Below the pieces are notes generated by a model. The model saw only the letters and a list, made by a program, of their open reading frames with translations. It made no database searches and was not told the DNA's origin. A program made the translations under genes and the position numbers. 64,000 bases of DNA from Phymatolithon calcareum. Lineage: Eukaryota; Rhodophyta; Florideophyceae; Hapalidiales. The DNA lies in the NCBI GenBank assembly GCA_977006965.1, contig OZ345363.1, positions 1,550,001 to 1,614,000 on the forward strand. The letters are read 5' to 3'. Positions 1-11,800 of the stretch are shown in pieces (the first letter of the stretch is position 1; each line of letters opens with the position of its first letter).

Positions 1-271
1 ACATACGAGAGACACGTGCCCATATGGCCCAACAGATCACCTGCTACAAGCAGCATGTCTATCGCGATCCAAGTTGTGCGGCATACAGTCGCGAGATGAA
101 AAAGCCTCCACAGTCGGCCAACGACATAACAGAGGGCGCAGCACTGATGTGCATGTTGACAGGTGATTCCGACAACTTGTAGACGTATTTTAGAACATCA
201 GAACAGAAACAAACCATTGTCATGATTGCAAGAATAACACTTCATTACATCTATTATGCAACATTTGCACC
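1..271. other. No recognised gene
   Basis: I see no coding frame of useful length, no RNA gene and no repeat shared with the rest of the window. Confidence 0.4.
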
Positions 272-757
272 TTAGATGTATGCGCCAGTGTCTGTAGCGA
301 ATGCTGCAGCTCTGCGCGCCATCGTGTCTTCAATATCCCCATTAGGGCGAGGTTCCCGTTCGAATTCAGGTCGTTGCACACAGCACGTAAATAGGCGTGC
401 GAAAAATGATCGAATTCCTCCTTGACGTCTACGAAGTGGATGAAAGTGACGACGGAAGCCGGCAGGTGCCGCAGCGGTCGGAACGGTACTTCCTGCGGAT
501 GTTTCATCGAAGTCGGGCAGTATTACGCAATACGAGTAAGCTCGACCGCGGAGGTGCGGGGCAGATTTGTATCGCGTTTCGAATGAAATAACGCCGACTT
601 TTTTCTCCAACAGGGACAGGGCCTCCTCGAAACTGAGTTCCCGATGTAATATTTGAATAGTTTCTCGACTCACAGTCTTTCCAGCTTCAGCATTGTTTCT
701 GTTGGCCATGATAATTTTGATGAGCGCTCCTTCTTCTTTGCTTCGTCCTCTTGTCAA
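272..757 (-). CDS. Hypothetical protein, 161 aa
   Basis: This is an uninterrupted minus-strand frame of 161 codons that resembles no family I recognise. The first half has an amphipathic helical look (SFEEALSLLEKKV). The middle is basic and His/Arg-rich, followed by a short Cys-containing stretch (LFTCCVQRP). A second Met (MANRNN, about residue 17) is an equally possible start. Just upstream on the minus strand lies an AT-rich TTTAAA box near 771-776, which could act as a TATA-like element. No LINE or transposon sequence overlaps it, so it may be a small host gene, but a chance frame cannot be excluded. Confidence 0.3.
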   Translation of the reverse strand: MTRGRSKEEGALIKIIMANRNNAEAGKTVSRETIQILHRELSFEEALSLLEKKVGVISFETRYKSAPHLRGRAYSYCVILPDFDETSAGSTVPTAAAPAGFRRHFHPLRRRQGGIRSFFARLFTCCVQRPEFEREPRPNGDIEDTMARRAAAFATDTGAYI

Positions 758-1349
758 AAAAATTGGGGCGGTTTAAATAGCCATCATGCAATGATTCAGA
801 TGCCGCATTGCATCATTTCATGTTCAGTTTCAAATTAGTAGTTTTTGTTATAAGAAGTAGACAAGTAAAGTCTTTTATCGTGCCGTGGTGGTAGTGGATA
901 GATAGAGAGACAGTAAATGCCATGTAACAGTATGGCGCTCGGCGCGCTCTTCGTCTTTGTCTTAATTTTGAGGTATTTCACAACTAAATCATGGAAGCGA
1001 AATGGCGAGCTGAATTAAACACGAAGAGTTCCACCAGGCAATCGATTGCGCGGCAGTAGTTCTTGATTCATAAGATGCTCACCATAAAGGCTCGTAAACA
1101 TGACCGATTGAAAATGTTCAACTCGGCAATAATATTGTTATTTCATAAAACCCGACAAGGAATGCTCAAAGTGAGTCTGTTCTTGAAGCGCTTGCACTGA
1201 TTGACTGGTAATTAGCAAATAACCTCCTCTACGTGGGGCTCGTCATGATCTCCACGTAGAGAAAAGTCGTTATCTTTTCTTGTATGTTCAGTGTAGCTTT
1301 TGAATAAAAGTCACCTTTTTCCTTGCCGCCTTCTCGCTGGTTTTCTTTT
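758..1349. other. Intergenic, nothing recognised
   Basis: The stretch is AT-rich with no long frame and no match to the repeats catalogued elsewhere in the window. The strand of LINE-A tail sequence begins only at its right edge. Confidence 0.4.
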
Positions 1350-1707
1350 TATTCAAGTTTATTTAAAAGCCCCACAGACTTCTGAACATATGGGCAAGGC
1401 TTCCTCAGATGCTACCTACGCTTGTGCACCTCACGAAACGCCCACCAGAATGGCGGACGGAAAAACTTAGGATTCAAGGTAAACCTATCTCAGCCCTCTA
1501 CGGGGTTTCTGGTGCTTGGGCTCGAACGCTTTTTGCCTTGACTTCTTCGTTGTCCATGCGTTCTATGAGTGTCTTGCTAAATAGTAAGAGATCGACGTCG
1601 CACCCTGCTAGCGTGCGTTCGAGGGTCTCCATATGCTCTCCAGCTCTGGTGCCGAATTCTTCAGCCATACTTGTTATTGAGACTTGTGGGAATCTGCCAC
1701 ATACATA
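1350..1707 (-). mobile_element. LINE-A fragment, 5'-truncated (3' end of element)
   Basis: The minus strand carries the LINE-A 3' end: a poly(A)-like tail and the conserved 3' untranslated segment (CCCACAGACTTC...GGGCAAGGCTTCCTC on the plus strand). The distal ORF region follows. The same arrangement is nearly intact at 50751-52351, where it follows a reverse transcriptase ORF. Frames here are broken, so this is a dead, 5'-truncated copy of about 0.36 kb. Confidence 0.75.
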
Positions 1708-1850
1708 CTTTTTTAATTGAAGTTTATTTTTAAATAAACTTCAATTAAAAAAGGAAGACTATGAGGCTTTTAAAAAAGCTTCATAGTCTTACGAATATAT
1801 GGGCAAGGCTTCCTCATTTGCTACCGGCCACAGACATATTGCAGCGCGAA
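1708..1850. repeat. Two consecutive palindromes built from LINE-A tails
   Basis: The first palindrome has 19-bp arms at 1708-1726 and 1735-1753 (arm core TTAATTGAAGTTTA). The second spans about 1755-1790, with arms containing AAGACTATGA and its complement. Both contain LINE-A 3'-terminal sequence, so they look like two tails joined head to head, followed by another tail copy that includes the GGGCAAGGCTTCCTC motif near 1801-1815. Confidence 0.6.
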
Positions 1851-2065
1851 TCGCTTGTTTTCTGTTGTTTGTCATACGTTAAAATCGAGCAGCTCCATAC
1901 AACGATGGTTAGAGTAGAAATAGTGGATATTTTCAAGCTATGAAGTCGATCTAAGACGCGCGAAGTTCTGCACAGAACCTATTTGACATTTGGGTATGGA
2001 TTAATACCAAGAGCAAACAGTGCGCTTTTTTCAGAAATGGAGTTTTTAGATCTCCTCCTACATAT

Positions 2066-2160
2066 GCAAAGTTTTTTTTTGGAATTTCGAATTTATTAAA
2101 CGCCCTCAGAAGCACTCATGAGACTGAAAGGGAGATGCGTTCAAAATCCCCCACCCCACT
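2066..2160 (-). mobile_element. LINE-B 3'-end scrap
   Basis: A T-run followed by a segment including ATTTATTAAACGCCCTCAGA matches the 3' ends of the LINE-B copies at 57251 and 61150. Only about 90 bp remain, so this is a severely 5'-truncated insertion or remnant on the minus strand. Confidence 0.65.
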
Positions 2161-2435
2161 AGAGTCAACCCTTTTCCCAAAGTTACGGGTCTATTTTGCC
2201 GACTTCCCTTACCTGCAATGTTCATATTGAGCAGAGGCTGACATATGCACAGTGTGCTACATATGGTTAGAAACTTTGTTTTTAAATTTTTTAATGTTTT
2301 TAGATCTAGATACTCTTGAAGATGTCCAGTTTTAAAGTGGGCATTTAGCATAACGAAGTAGAACAGGTGATAACTGTACGAATATGATGCGGACCTGAAT
2401 TTATCATGGTATTTTTAATTCGTTCTTAGAAAAAC

Positions 2436-3131
2436 GAGGAAATTCGCTACATGGACCGAAAAATTGAGCAAAGTTCGCTAAATCCGCACCCCTTGCCAAG
2501 AATACTACTCATCTGTTATGATACGCAGAGAACTCTATGCAGCAGTAAAATGTATCATCGAGGAACTGCCAGGTACTCAGATGGAATACCAGACATAAGA
2601 GAAGAGCCGCCCTTTCACCTGAGGAAGCCTTGCCGGTGCATGTGTACAGCTGTGAGGAAACTTGTTCGAAATAGGATTTTTTTCGTGCCCTACTCTCTAT
2701 TGTTTAGCTCCTCGTCGCAAGTAGCATCTTCGCCATTGCAGGCGGTGAGGTCGATTATCATAGACTGCGACGCTTTGTCGATGTATTTTCGCTACGCCTC
2801 AACATCACTTGTTATATAACATCCAGAACATTGTTGACAACAATGTTGTGGATGTTCTGTGAGAAGTGACCGGTGTTTCCGCACGAGAAGCAGTGACGGG
2901 CCTTTCTAGTCGCTTTTAACTGTCACATGGAATGGTATCTCTGTGCTGCGGGAAACACAGCTCAGCGTACCACTTTCGACGACCTTCGGCTCCACGAGCA
3001 GCTTCTGTACTGGCGTCGTGGGTTTATATCTAGTGTTAGCTAGAGCATATCATAACATGTAATAGTTTTGGCAAGGTGCGCAGATTTAGCGAACTTTGCC
3101 CTCTTTTTCGATCCATGTAGCGAATTTCCCC
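2436..3131. mobile_element. MULE-like non-autonomous DNA transposon with ~70-bp TIRs
   Basis: The left end (2436 to about 2505) and the right end (about 3062 to 3131) are inverted copies over some 65-70 bp. They share blocks such as GGAAATTCGCTACATGGA and CAAAGTTCGCTAAATC, with scattered mismatches. The flanks TAGAAAAAC (2427-2435) and TTTAAAAAC (3132-3140) resemble a decayed 9-bp target duplication. Long TIRs, 9-bp TSDs and a terminal G(A/G)GGAAATTC fit Mutator-like elements, which is an inference. The 0.56-kb interior has no convincing ORF. It contains an internal palindrome around 2829-2850 (AACATTGTTG and its complement). Confidence 0.65.
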
Positions 3132-3805
3132 TTTAAAAACTGTTTCGCATTTTCTTACCCTGTTAAAGTATGCTTCAGCTCTTTCAATTTAAAAACAAAT
3201 CTGACAGCAGGGGCGATTTGTAGAGTTTGAGTCTTTGAAAAAATTGAATTTTGGACTTTAAATGACGTAACTTTCAACAGTCTAAAATCTCTTTGTTTGC
3301 TCTAAGGCCGGCGAGTTTCAACATATTTGGGACTGCTGCGGCATTCTCGTCTTCGCCGTTCTTGGACGGCGGAAGAATACGTCAATATTTTAATTTTTAG
3401 AGGAAGCGTGATCGAAATTGGGACCAGTATTCTCAAGATTATTTCCTTGTGCCGGCCAGCCAACATGCTGTCCAGAATATCGGGAAGACCAATTGCCGAC
3501 GAGTCTAGGGACCCCACTATACAATTGAGTTAGCTCGGACACATTCTTAGGATGGCCGAAAGTCGCTTGGTTCGTCCAGTGCTACTTCACTGCTTCGGAC
3601 CAACCCCAGAGTCAATCTTTGGCCACGTCCCGAACCTCGACGTGCAACCAGCAGTCAAAATCGCAATAAATTGATTAGAATAGAAGAAGCGTAGGCCCTC
3701 AAAGTGGTTTACGCAAAATGAATGAAGGAATGAATTGTGCCGGCCAAAATACGCGAAGCAGTTCGCTTCTCTTCTGCCTCAACTTCCAGAGCTCTTTCTT
3801 TCATT
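3132..3805. other. Intergenic, nothing recognised
   Basis: No supported gene. Short opposing frames overlap each other near 3302-3533, with no recognisable motif in either. Confidence 0.4.
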
Positions 3806-5830
3806 CTTTTTTTATTGCAGATGACGTCAATTTTTAAGTTAACGCCTAAACTTGCTCTCGAGCAAGTTCTCTTCGTTCAAATATTGGATTATCGCTACGG
3901 GTTTCTCTCTGCACAGATCTTCTACCGTTTTGCTCCGAACTCTGCCGATGAATTTCCGTCGACTAACAGCCCGACCCGAACAATGTAGGATCATATGTTC
4001 CACAGTTTCCTTCACAACATACGGGCATTTCTTGCACATTGGGTCGTGAGGAAGTGGCTCATTCTCGTTGTGTCCATGGTGAAAGCTGGCGATGATTGGA
4101 CAGCAATTAGTTATGAGCTGGTTGAGTATTACCTCAGCCCGTCTATGTGAGATGTGTAGGTCTTCCGGGAGTGTCGGGATGGTAACTGGTTTGCTTCTAC
4201 AAGGCGGTTTGATAATGGATCGTGCCGCTTACATGGTGAGAGGTACCGCTTGATGTGATAGCAGGCTTGATTCCGAGATTCCCCGGCGCGCGAGCTCGTC
4301 AGCAGCCTCATTTTTCGGGACTCCGCAGTGACTCGGTATCCAAATGCCTTCTATTTGAATCTCCTGTGCCATAATTTGTTCCATAAGATTTCATAGTTTC
4401 CGAACCATCTCTCCAAACATCCGCGGCTGGCCGTTGAGTGCGTCTATGCAGCTCTTGCTGTCGGTGAACCATCGGATAGTGCTGCCGCGCGATATCGGTA
4501 GACTGGATGCTGCCTGAAATGCGTGTACGGCCGCAAAAGCCTCGGCGTCGAATGAGGAGCCAATGGCCCCAGCGGACAGCCCTTCTTCCAGTATCGCTTC
4601 TTCTCCGCGCAGCACCAAAACGCTCGCACCATCGACCTGCGGTGGGATTGTACGGTACATGTCGAGTGTGTCATCATCTTCATCGCATAGGATAACGCGC
4701 TGCTTCGAGGCCGTCGGGGTCGTTTCGTAGGCATGCTCGTCCCCGTCGTCGTAGACTAAGAGGACATCCGGCGGCTTGCCGTGTCGAGCTTCAAACCGTT
4801 TCGTTCCGTCGTGGTTCTGATGTTCGGTAGAGTTGAATTTCTTCAAGGTCGCGGTGTACCAACCTTTGTCCCATTTTACGGAGACACGTTCTCCGTGATT
4901 CAGATTCCAGACGTGAGCTTGCGGTATTTCTCCCACACTTCCATCTGTCCATATTTCGATATCCGCTGTTCTCACTGCATTACGCTCCAAAATAAAGGCT
5001 TCTGTGTCTGCGCGCTTCTCCTCCGGTTCATCCGTCGCGGAAATAGGCGTTATGAAGGTAGTAAACCTGTTGCTTGAGCAATCCTTCCCGATTGGCGAGT
5101 GGAATCCCCTGCGTGGTAGAGCCAGGATCCCTTTCTCGGCCAGATAATAGGCGCTTGATTCCCGCCATGACCCTACGTTGCGTTTTGGTTTGAGCTCGCG
5201 TGAGTGGGTTGCACGAGCCACTGGAGCCCCCGGTTCGAGTCGAAGTGCTTTCTCCATAACAAGAGTAGCATCCATCTCTCCGATGTTCCGCAGGCTTCGC
5301 ATCCCTGTCAGTGCCCGAAGCTTGGCAACTGCCGTAGCTTTAAGGCAGCCACTGGCCGCTCGCGCTGCGTCGTTTCGTGCGATTTCGACTTGTTTGATGT
5401 GTGAGTCGAAGCCATGTACGGCGTAGGATGATGCACCGTATAATACAACTGGCTCGCAATAGCTCTTTCGGAAAACCTCCATGGTCGGTGTCTCGGCGCC
5501 CCAAGATGTCCCTCCCAGCGCTCGGATGAATCGAGTCTTGGACCGGAGTTTCCGACTCACTTCCTTGCAGTGCAATTTGAAGCTCAGTCGTTGGTCCACG
5601 TTAACTTGACGTTGCCGTCAATGATTCCCAGTGGTGACCTTCCACCTGCAGCAAATCCCACTACCTTGCATTTCTGCGCATTGATCTTGATCCGCAAATA
5701 ACCGCATAGCTGGGAGAGGATCTGGGTGGCCTCATTGAGCTTGGAGATAACATCTTCCCAGGTCTCGCCGGTGGCATGGAAGCTGGTGTTGTCTGCGAAA
5801 CTAAATTGAACCAGGTCTTCCAGTGCTCTG
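3806..5830 (-). mobile_element. LINE-F, decayed non-LTR retrotransposon with RNase H and CCHC-like tail
   Basis: On the minus strand, protein-level landmarks run in the order expected of the C-terminal half of a LINE. A reverse transcriptase active-site-like FADNTSF lies near 5800 in a shifted frame, followed by a connection/thumb region. Next comes RNase H (WTDGS, DAEAFAA, WFTDS, and IPSHCG...NEAADELARR) and a terminal zinc-knuckle-like C-x2-C...H...C motif (CKKCPYVVKETVEHMILHC). The last ORF closes at 3839. A frameshift near 5600 and two in-frame stops downstream show that it is inactive. A second fragment of the same family lies at about 61190-61860. Confidence 0.85.
3839..5599 (-). pseudogene. 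LINE-F polyprotein C-terminal part: RNase H with inserted Tudor-like domain
   Basis: The frame from 5599 (no genuine ATG; it continues from a frameshifted upstream RT) reads 402 codons to a TGA at 4391-4393. It then continues in the same frame, through one further stop near 4230, to 3839. RNase H motifs are WTDGS (residues 217-221), E353 in DAEAFAA, D380 in WFTDS, and after the first stop SHCG...ADELA. Between the first and second strands of RNase H (about residues 222-322) lies an in-frame extra segment. Residues about 236-293 look like a Tudor or Agenet-type barrel: GERVSVKWDKGWYTA, then LLVYDDGDEHAYE. The rest matches ordinary LINE RNase H and a zinc-knuckle tail. The Tudor assignment is by motif appearance only. 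Confidence 0.7.
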
Positions 5831-7781
5831 CCTCTCTACTCCAACGGTTGATTTAATCCTAGCCGCCACTCGTGTCAAATGACTCAATCCTGATTATATT
5901 TGTTCTGAAATCTACACCGGGGGAGCTCGCGCCGTGGAATATGAGGATTTTCTCGTTGTCAGAATGCTGCAATGGTCATTGTTTGTGCTGTGCTGAAAAA
6001 AAGGTTCTATTTAGCATTGGGATAAGGTACTTGGCCTAAAGCCATGTGCAGAAACACTGTAATTAAGCTCTCTGTTTCTTTTGGGAATGCGCCAGTTATT
6101 GAGGCACCCGGCAACTCCGTCCAAGATGCTAGACATGCAGGCAACGACTGGTGCAAACAATACTGTCTGGGTTGGAATTTGTGCAGTATGCGTGCACCTC
6201 GCACCACCGAGAGAACCTACGTCGTGCTGTAGCGGGTACCCAGAAAAGAAGCATCATTCCTTTCTTGTTTTTGCACCCATGTACCGGGGAGGGAACGGAA
6301 TCTGCGCTTCGCCATTCCGCTCGTGCCGACTAATCAATAGCCTCGACGCCTCTCGATCTTTCTGTCACTTGCTGGTTGCATGAAAGCATCCACATGCTAC
6401 CGTTTCTACCGCTCTAAGGGTTCCCAACTCTTTTACGCGCCAACGTTGCGCAATCACATGCAGCTGTCGTTGCGCTATGCCATGGGACCGGGGAAGGTCA
6501 GGCGATGGAGGACTACTATGGATTGGAGTCTCTTGCCCGCTCTCTCTCAATAATCTGTTGACAATCAAGATGACTGGGAGCCGCATAGGAGAGTTTGGAT
6601 GTCTACGATTCTCCAGATGTCTCGCGCGACACGCCGAAGTCATGTCTTGCTAGGTGAGCCATCTGACCACATTTCCAGTAGTATCTTTTGCTCCAGGAGC
6701 TAAGCTATCTGACGTCTTTAAATACAGCAATTAGGGTTTTGGGAATGCGTGTGGGTCCGGAAGAAGGCGCATAAGCGTGAAGATGAAGGAGAGACGGTAC
6801 GCAGTATTCGAGGAATGGACCGTTGAACGCCCTGAAAGAATTGTCTCCTAGGTTCCTGTTTCCAGTTTCGAGTAAGATACATATTTCCTAAGACGTGTTT
6901 TAGAGGGAGGTTGTCTCCATGGCTCTATCGATATTACAAAACTCGTTTCCACATCGCGGATGGGGTGATGAATCTGGAAGATGATTTATGTAAAGTTTTT
7001 CCAAACAGAATAATTGACAATGTTACAAATCAGACAGAGTGTGTGTTTTCTTGTCGGTTAGGAGGAGGAGCAAGAATTTGTGTTAAGAAAGGCCCTGCGT
7101 TTCGAGTATCAAAATGTTCTGAGCTGTTTTTGTCAGTATTCTCCCGCGGAGCACTAGAGCGGGAATTGTTGACCGCAGAGATCGTAGAATTTGCTCTCCA
7201 GGATGCCCGCCGTTGATATCCCGCTGGTCTGTCCTTTTCCAAAGATCAGAAAATACAGGCGAGTTGTCACGTATTTCAGAAATGGTGGACATCTGGAGCC
7301 GAAAAGCTGGGAATGATAATCCCGGACAGTCAGAACTCAGGGACGGACAGTACTCTAGGCAGTCCATGCTAGAAGAGAACCCTGATTCCCACGAATTTTG
7401 CGACCAAGTCGCATTTGACTGAAGCAGGCATACTCTTTGCGTGTGGTCCTCCGCAATTGGATTTCCAACTCCAGGAAAAACTCGTCGCTGCTAGGGTGAA
7501 GAAACGTTAGCTCCGCTTCTCACTTGCTCAATACCCAGGACTTGCACTGCGCTTATGGCCTTCGATCTGTCTGTTCTAGTTTGATAGAGCCCATGCTCGC
7601 GAGTAGAAAGATCGATGTCCATGGCATCGCAAAAATCAAAGTACGTGGGAAAGATAATCTGGAGCTGCGTAGCTTCTTTCGCTCGAAGATTAAAGACATG
7701 GTACGCAGAGGAAAAAAGAGAACATCGAATCCTTGAATTGCGGGAGCATGCGCTTGCAAAAACGCGGAATTCAAAAAGCGT
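5831..7781. other. Unassigned 2-kb stretch
   Basis: Only short overlapping frames of fewer than about 105 codons occur on both strands (for example 6911-7216 on plus and 6365-6643 on minus). None has a recognisable motif. It may be old transposon debris or may include the left flank of the large element described to its right. Confidence 0.35.
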
Positions 7782-8375
7782 TTAGTTTACCGCCGTTGAC
7801 CTTGAAACAGTTTGTCGCACAGATGTTGCAGCGGTAAGGAGACTCGGGAGTCGTTTCATCTCCTCGGAAGGCTCCTTAAGGACTTTCGATGCAGCGCTGG
7901 ATAAAAACGCTGTGGTCCTCCGCAGTACGTATGCTTCGCGCGAAAATTGCTCATTGAGATCTCTAGCATTTCGAATACTCTCTGCGGCTTTCATAGATGC
8001 TTGGGATTCACGTGTCAGCTCCTCAACGCGGCTGTAGAGAACAGAATGAGATTGTCGCAAGTCCTTAATCTCTCTCAAAATTGCAGAGGAGACAAGTCCC
8101 GAAAACGTGACAGGTTGATGAGCTTCTGTCTCGAAGTGTGGGCTGAGATCTGGATACGGCGAGATGGGAACAGCCATTCGCTGTATTTGAGGCCCGGATG
8201 GGCATGTAACCCCATCGTGGTTCGCGACGGGACGGACAGCAGTGCGCGAAGGAGGACTTGAGTGAGCTTGCCGGGAATTTGGAGCTGGCATTGAGTCAGT
8301 GCCTGTTGTTGGAACGTTTCCACTGTCAACCTCTTGAGTGCTTTCCCGTGCCTTATGGTGGCCAGGCTCGGTCAT
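7782..8375 (-). CDS. Hypothetical coiled-coil protein, 197 aa (possible accessory gene of transposon)
   Basis: An uninterrupted frame starts at an ATG at 8375. The first about 90 residues are Pro/Ser/His-rich and look disordered. From about residue 95 to 160 the sequence (LREIKDLRQSHSV, SRVEELTRES) has heptad-like spacing expected of a coiled coil. It is divergent from the large transposase-like gene starting at 8824. Its architecture (low-complexity N-terminus, then coiled coil) recalls the gene at 13303-15303 on the other side of that transposase. I infer, without direct proof, that it belongs to the same mobile element. I recognise no family. Confidence 0.5.
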   Translation of the reverse strand: MTEPGHHKARESTQEVDSGNVPTTGTDSMPAPNSRQAHSSPPSRTAVRPVANHDGVTCPSGPQIQRMAVPISPYPDLSPHFETEAHQPVTFSGLVSSAILREIKDLRQSHSVLYSRVEELTRESQASMKAAESIRNARDLNEQFSREAYVLRRTTAFLSSAASKVLKEPSEEMKRLPSLLTAATSVRQTVSRSTAVN

Positions 8376-8823
8376 TAAATCGCAGTAGAACGGAGATCAG
8401 GGCTCTGCCACGAATCAGTTCCCTTGGATCGTCTAGATCTATGGAAAAGAATCCAGCAGTCTTGCACGTGCAAAAGCGAAGAGTGTTTCAACAGGAAGCT
8501 GTATCCGGGAGTCTTAAATTTTCGGTGCGTTAGTAGCTGGAACGCGAAATTTTTCTCGAGATGTACATAGCCTCAAGGCTAAGAACATTGCAATCAGCCA
8601 TCGTAAATATCATACAATTGGCAGAAGTGTGATCCCTTTGAACGTTCTTCTTCTTGAGGCTAAGAAACACAGACCATAAACTTATCTCCGCCGTCCTGCT
8701 TGTAGCATCTCCCCGCGCAAAAATTACCAGAGATCCAACACACCGTGCAACTTCATAATCGAGCGAGAAGATCATTATCAATACTGACCATATCTTTTAA
8801 CCTTGGAGCAGAATAGCAGTGCG

Positions 8824-11800
8824 ATGAAAGAGAAGAGACGCCGTCGAAGCCGACACCGCTTCGATGCGATTCCTGACGTGCCATTCTCCCAGGAGAGGCC
8901 TGTTCGTGGCGCGGATCTGGGAAACATAAAACCGGAACAACAACCACGGGATGAAGAAGAAGCAGAAGCGCCTTACCATTCACAACTTCAAACAGAGAAG
9001 ACCAATCAATTGCAAAGTACAGCGGAAGAGTTCGTAAATCTTGGTCGAAATCATGCTCAGGCTGAATTGGGTCCTCAAGATGAATATGGATGCTCGAACT
9101 ACAATTCATTATCTCGGTCAGATGAGTTTTTCGGTGCTACGGAAGAAGGCCATATGAACGGCTTACATTCTGGCGAGGGAAATGAGGTGAGCAATGTTCA
9201 TATCCAAGATGGGTCCTTAATCAAGACCTGGAGAGTACTATGGGGATTGATAAGGACGTGCGGCGCGCAACGCCTTACCAAGGACCAATATCAATCTGTA
9301 CGCCTATTCTCCGTGGCACTAGTGATAGACGGGTTTGGTGACTGGAAACATAATGATGAATCACACGTAGGCCCAGAATCCAAGGTTTCGAAGACTTCCT
9401 ATCTACCGCACTACTCCACCCTCTATAAGTCCATAAAGCCGGCACTTTTCCAGTCGCTGACCGTCCGGAGCTTCGAACATGTCGAAGAAGTTAACCTAAA
9501 AAAGGCAGGTGCTACTTCCAGACAGATTTCAAGCTCCGGAAATCCAGTCATATCCCTTAAAACGGTTCTACCGAGTGAGTACGCACGTGCAGATCTTGCA
9601 GCTCCGGCAGTGTTCGATGCTATGTACAGCACAAGTCTCGAGTTCCACCTAGACCAAGGTATGAGCGAATCAGCTCCTCGTATTTCCTGCGCTGATTGCG
9701 TAGATATTCTACCACTTATTTCCGCGCGTGACTGGTTTTACGGGCACCCAAAAAGTGTTACCGTCGACGGCTATGAGCCGTCAATATCACCAACGACCAC
9801 AGCCGAGGCTGGAGATGTGCTTCAATTATCGTTAATTATTTCCGGTACGGAGCGTTTAGATGAGTTTTTTCGCAGAAGCTTTGTCCCAAGTGGAACAGCA
9901 GAGCGGTACGAGCATGTTCGAGGAAGGATTTTATGCGTCTGGACTGTAGGACACGAAAAGCGGAAGCGTGTACCGGGGTTCGTGGGAAGTGGATATTCCG
10001 GTCTTTCAGATCGAGACAAAAACATCAGGGATCTTTTCAATTTCGTGACGTACTCCTCGCCATCGGACTCCATTTCTGCCGTAATTCCTGAGCTTCCAGA
10101 GGACGATGATATCGATTCCGCAAATGCTGCCGTCGATGATGCGACCGTGCTGCAAAGACTAAAGGAGATGAAGCGACGAAGGAATGTAGCTCTTAAACAG
10201 CGACGGCGCCAGATGGAAGAGGCTTGGAGGGACTGGGAAAAACCAGTCGTGAAACCTGGTGATGTCGTTGCACTTCTCTCTCCCTCCGTCGAGAATCGTG
10301 GAGTGAATGACCTCGGTTCTAGAACTATCCTCACGAGCACAGATCGATCATCTAGATTATTACTTGTGAACCGGTTCTGGGTTGAACAGGAAGAGCGAAA
10401 CGTTCACATACTGTGGGTTCCAGGAGGACGTGATGTTGATTCCCATCCTGCTGGACCTGCAAAATATCCCAAGGATCTCCGCGACTATTGTCAATCACCT
10501 ATCGTGTCTTCTTCCAATGCGCACGTGTACGTTAAGAAGTCTAATCTAGTTGAGACAAAGGCCGGACTAAGAGGGCCACATAAGAGTTCTGCACTGAGCA
10601 GCTTCGGATCGTTGAGCACAGGGGAAGCATACTTCATTTACCGCTTTGTCATTCTTTGGGACGGGTTCGAAATGCAGGAGGGAAAGGAAGCATCGGGTGA
10701 TGGTGTCTACCTCTTAAGTTTAAACCTTCCTACGAATTCCAGCCGTACTGCAAACGACGTTCGTATCGTTAGTCTCACTACCCCTGGAGTCAAGAGCGAC
10801 ACAGTACTAAGGGCAATCGTATAGGATGTTATCAGAGGTATGACAGAAGGATTTTTGGACGTTGACGCGCGCGGAAAGCCGAGGAGAAAATTTTTGGACC
10901 TGGTGGGTTTTATTGGGGACACTCCGGCTTTGAACGCTTTTCTGGACATTCTAGGACACAATGCAGGTGCATGCTGTCACCTTTGCCGGTATGTCCGACG
11001 ACCGTCCGCAATCGTGGGTAGTAGATACACGGGGATGTCGGCGAGAGGTTTTGATGCAGCGTTCCAAAGAAGATTCTACCAGCACCAAGCCGTGCGGGAT
11101 TGTCAGCCCGGAGCGGAGACGTGCCGTTTGCTGGGCATGAAATCCCTTCCGGACAAGACCAGCCTCGTATTGCACAACATGAGGTCTGAAATGATCCAAT
11201 GCAAAGAACACATCACCAAAACAGCTGACGGACGTCCCGTAGTCCCCTGCGATTTAGATCCGTACAAGGCGTGCCTCATTGCACCAGATCATCTATTGAG
11301 TGGATATTTTCGTGATTGCATGAACCTAGCCATAAAATTGCTCCCAACGTCTAAGGGTAGGGACGTTTGTGAAGGGTTTATGCTTGGGATGCTTCGCGAC
11401 TGCGGTCTACCATCTCAGAATCGTTTGATTAACCAGGAGAAGAAAAAACTGCACGGAATGACGATGACCGAGCTATATGCACTTAGCCTCGTTGCTCCTC
11501 TTGCCCGAACGCAGGGGCTTGAAATACCGGACTCAAGTGATAGTTCTTCAATCGGACACCGAAAATGCAGAGACGCTATCGCTCTTGTTCACTCTGCGTC
11601 AAGCTTGATCAAAGACATTTGGTTTCTGCCAGATCCCCAACGCGATAGCACTCGAGATGTTGAGATGTTCAACGCAAACTATGGAACGAACGCTATTATC
11701 AACATTCAAAAGCGTGTGGATGACCATATCGCAAAGATTGAGTCGATTTGCTCGATGGATGACAGCTCCGCTCTTGACCTCGAGACGCCCAGCACGAATC

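Noticed and set aside
1409-1720. 103-codon plus-strand frame
   Set aside because: It is the antisense shadow of the LINE-A C-terminal region on the minus strand; the same antisense frame appears over the copy at 50995-51591.
9822-10340. 172-codon minus-strand frame
   Set aside because: Antisense to the transposase-like ORF, Ser/Arg-rich as expected of shadow frames.
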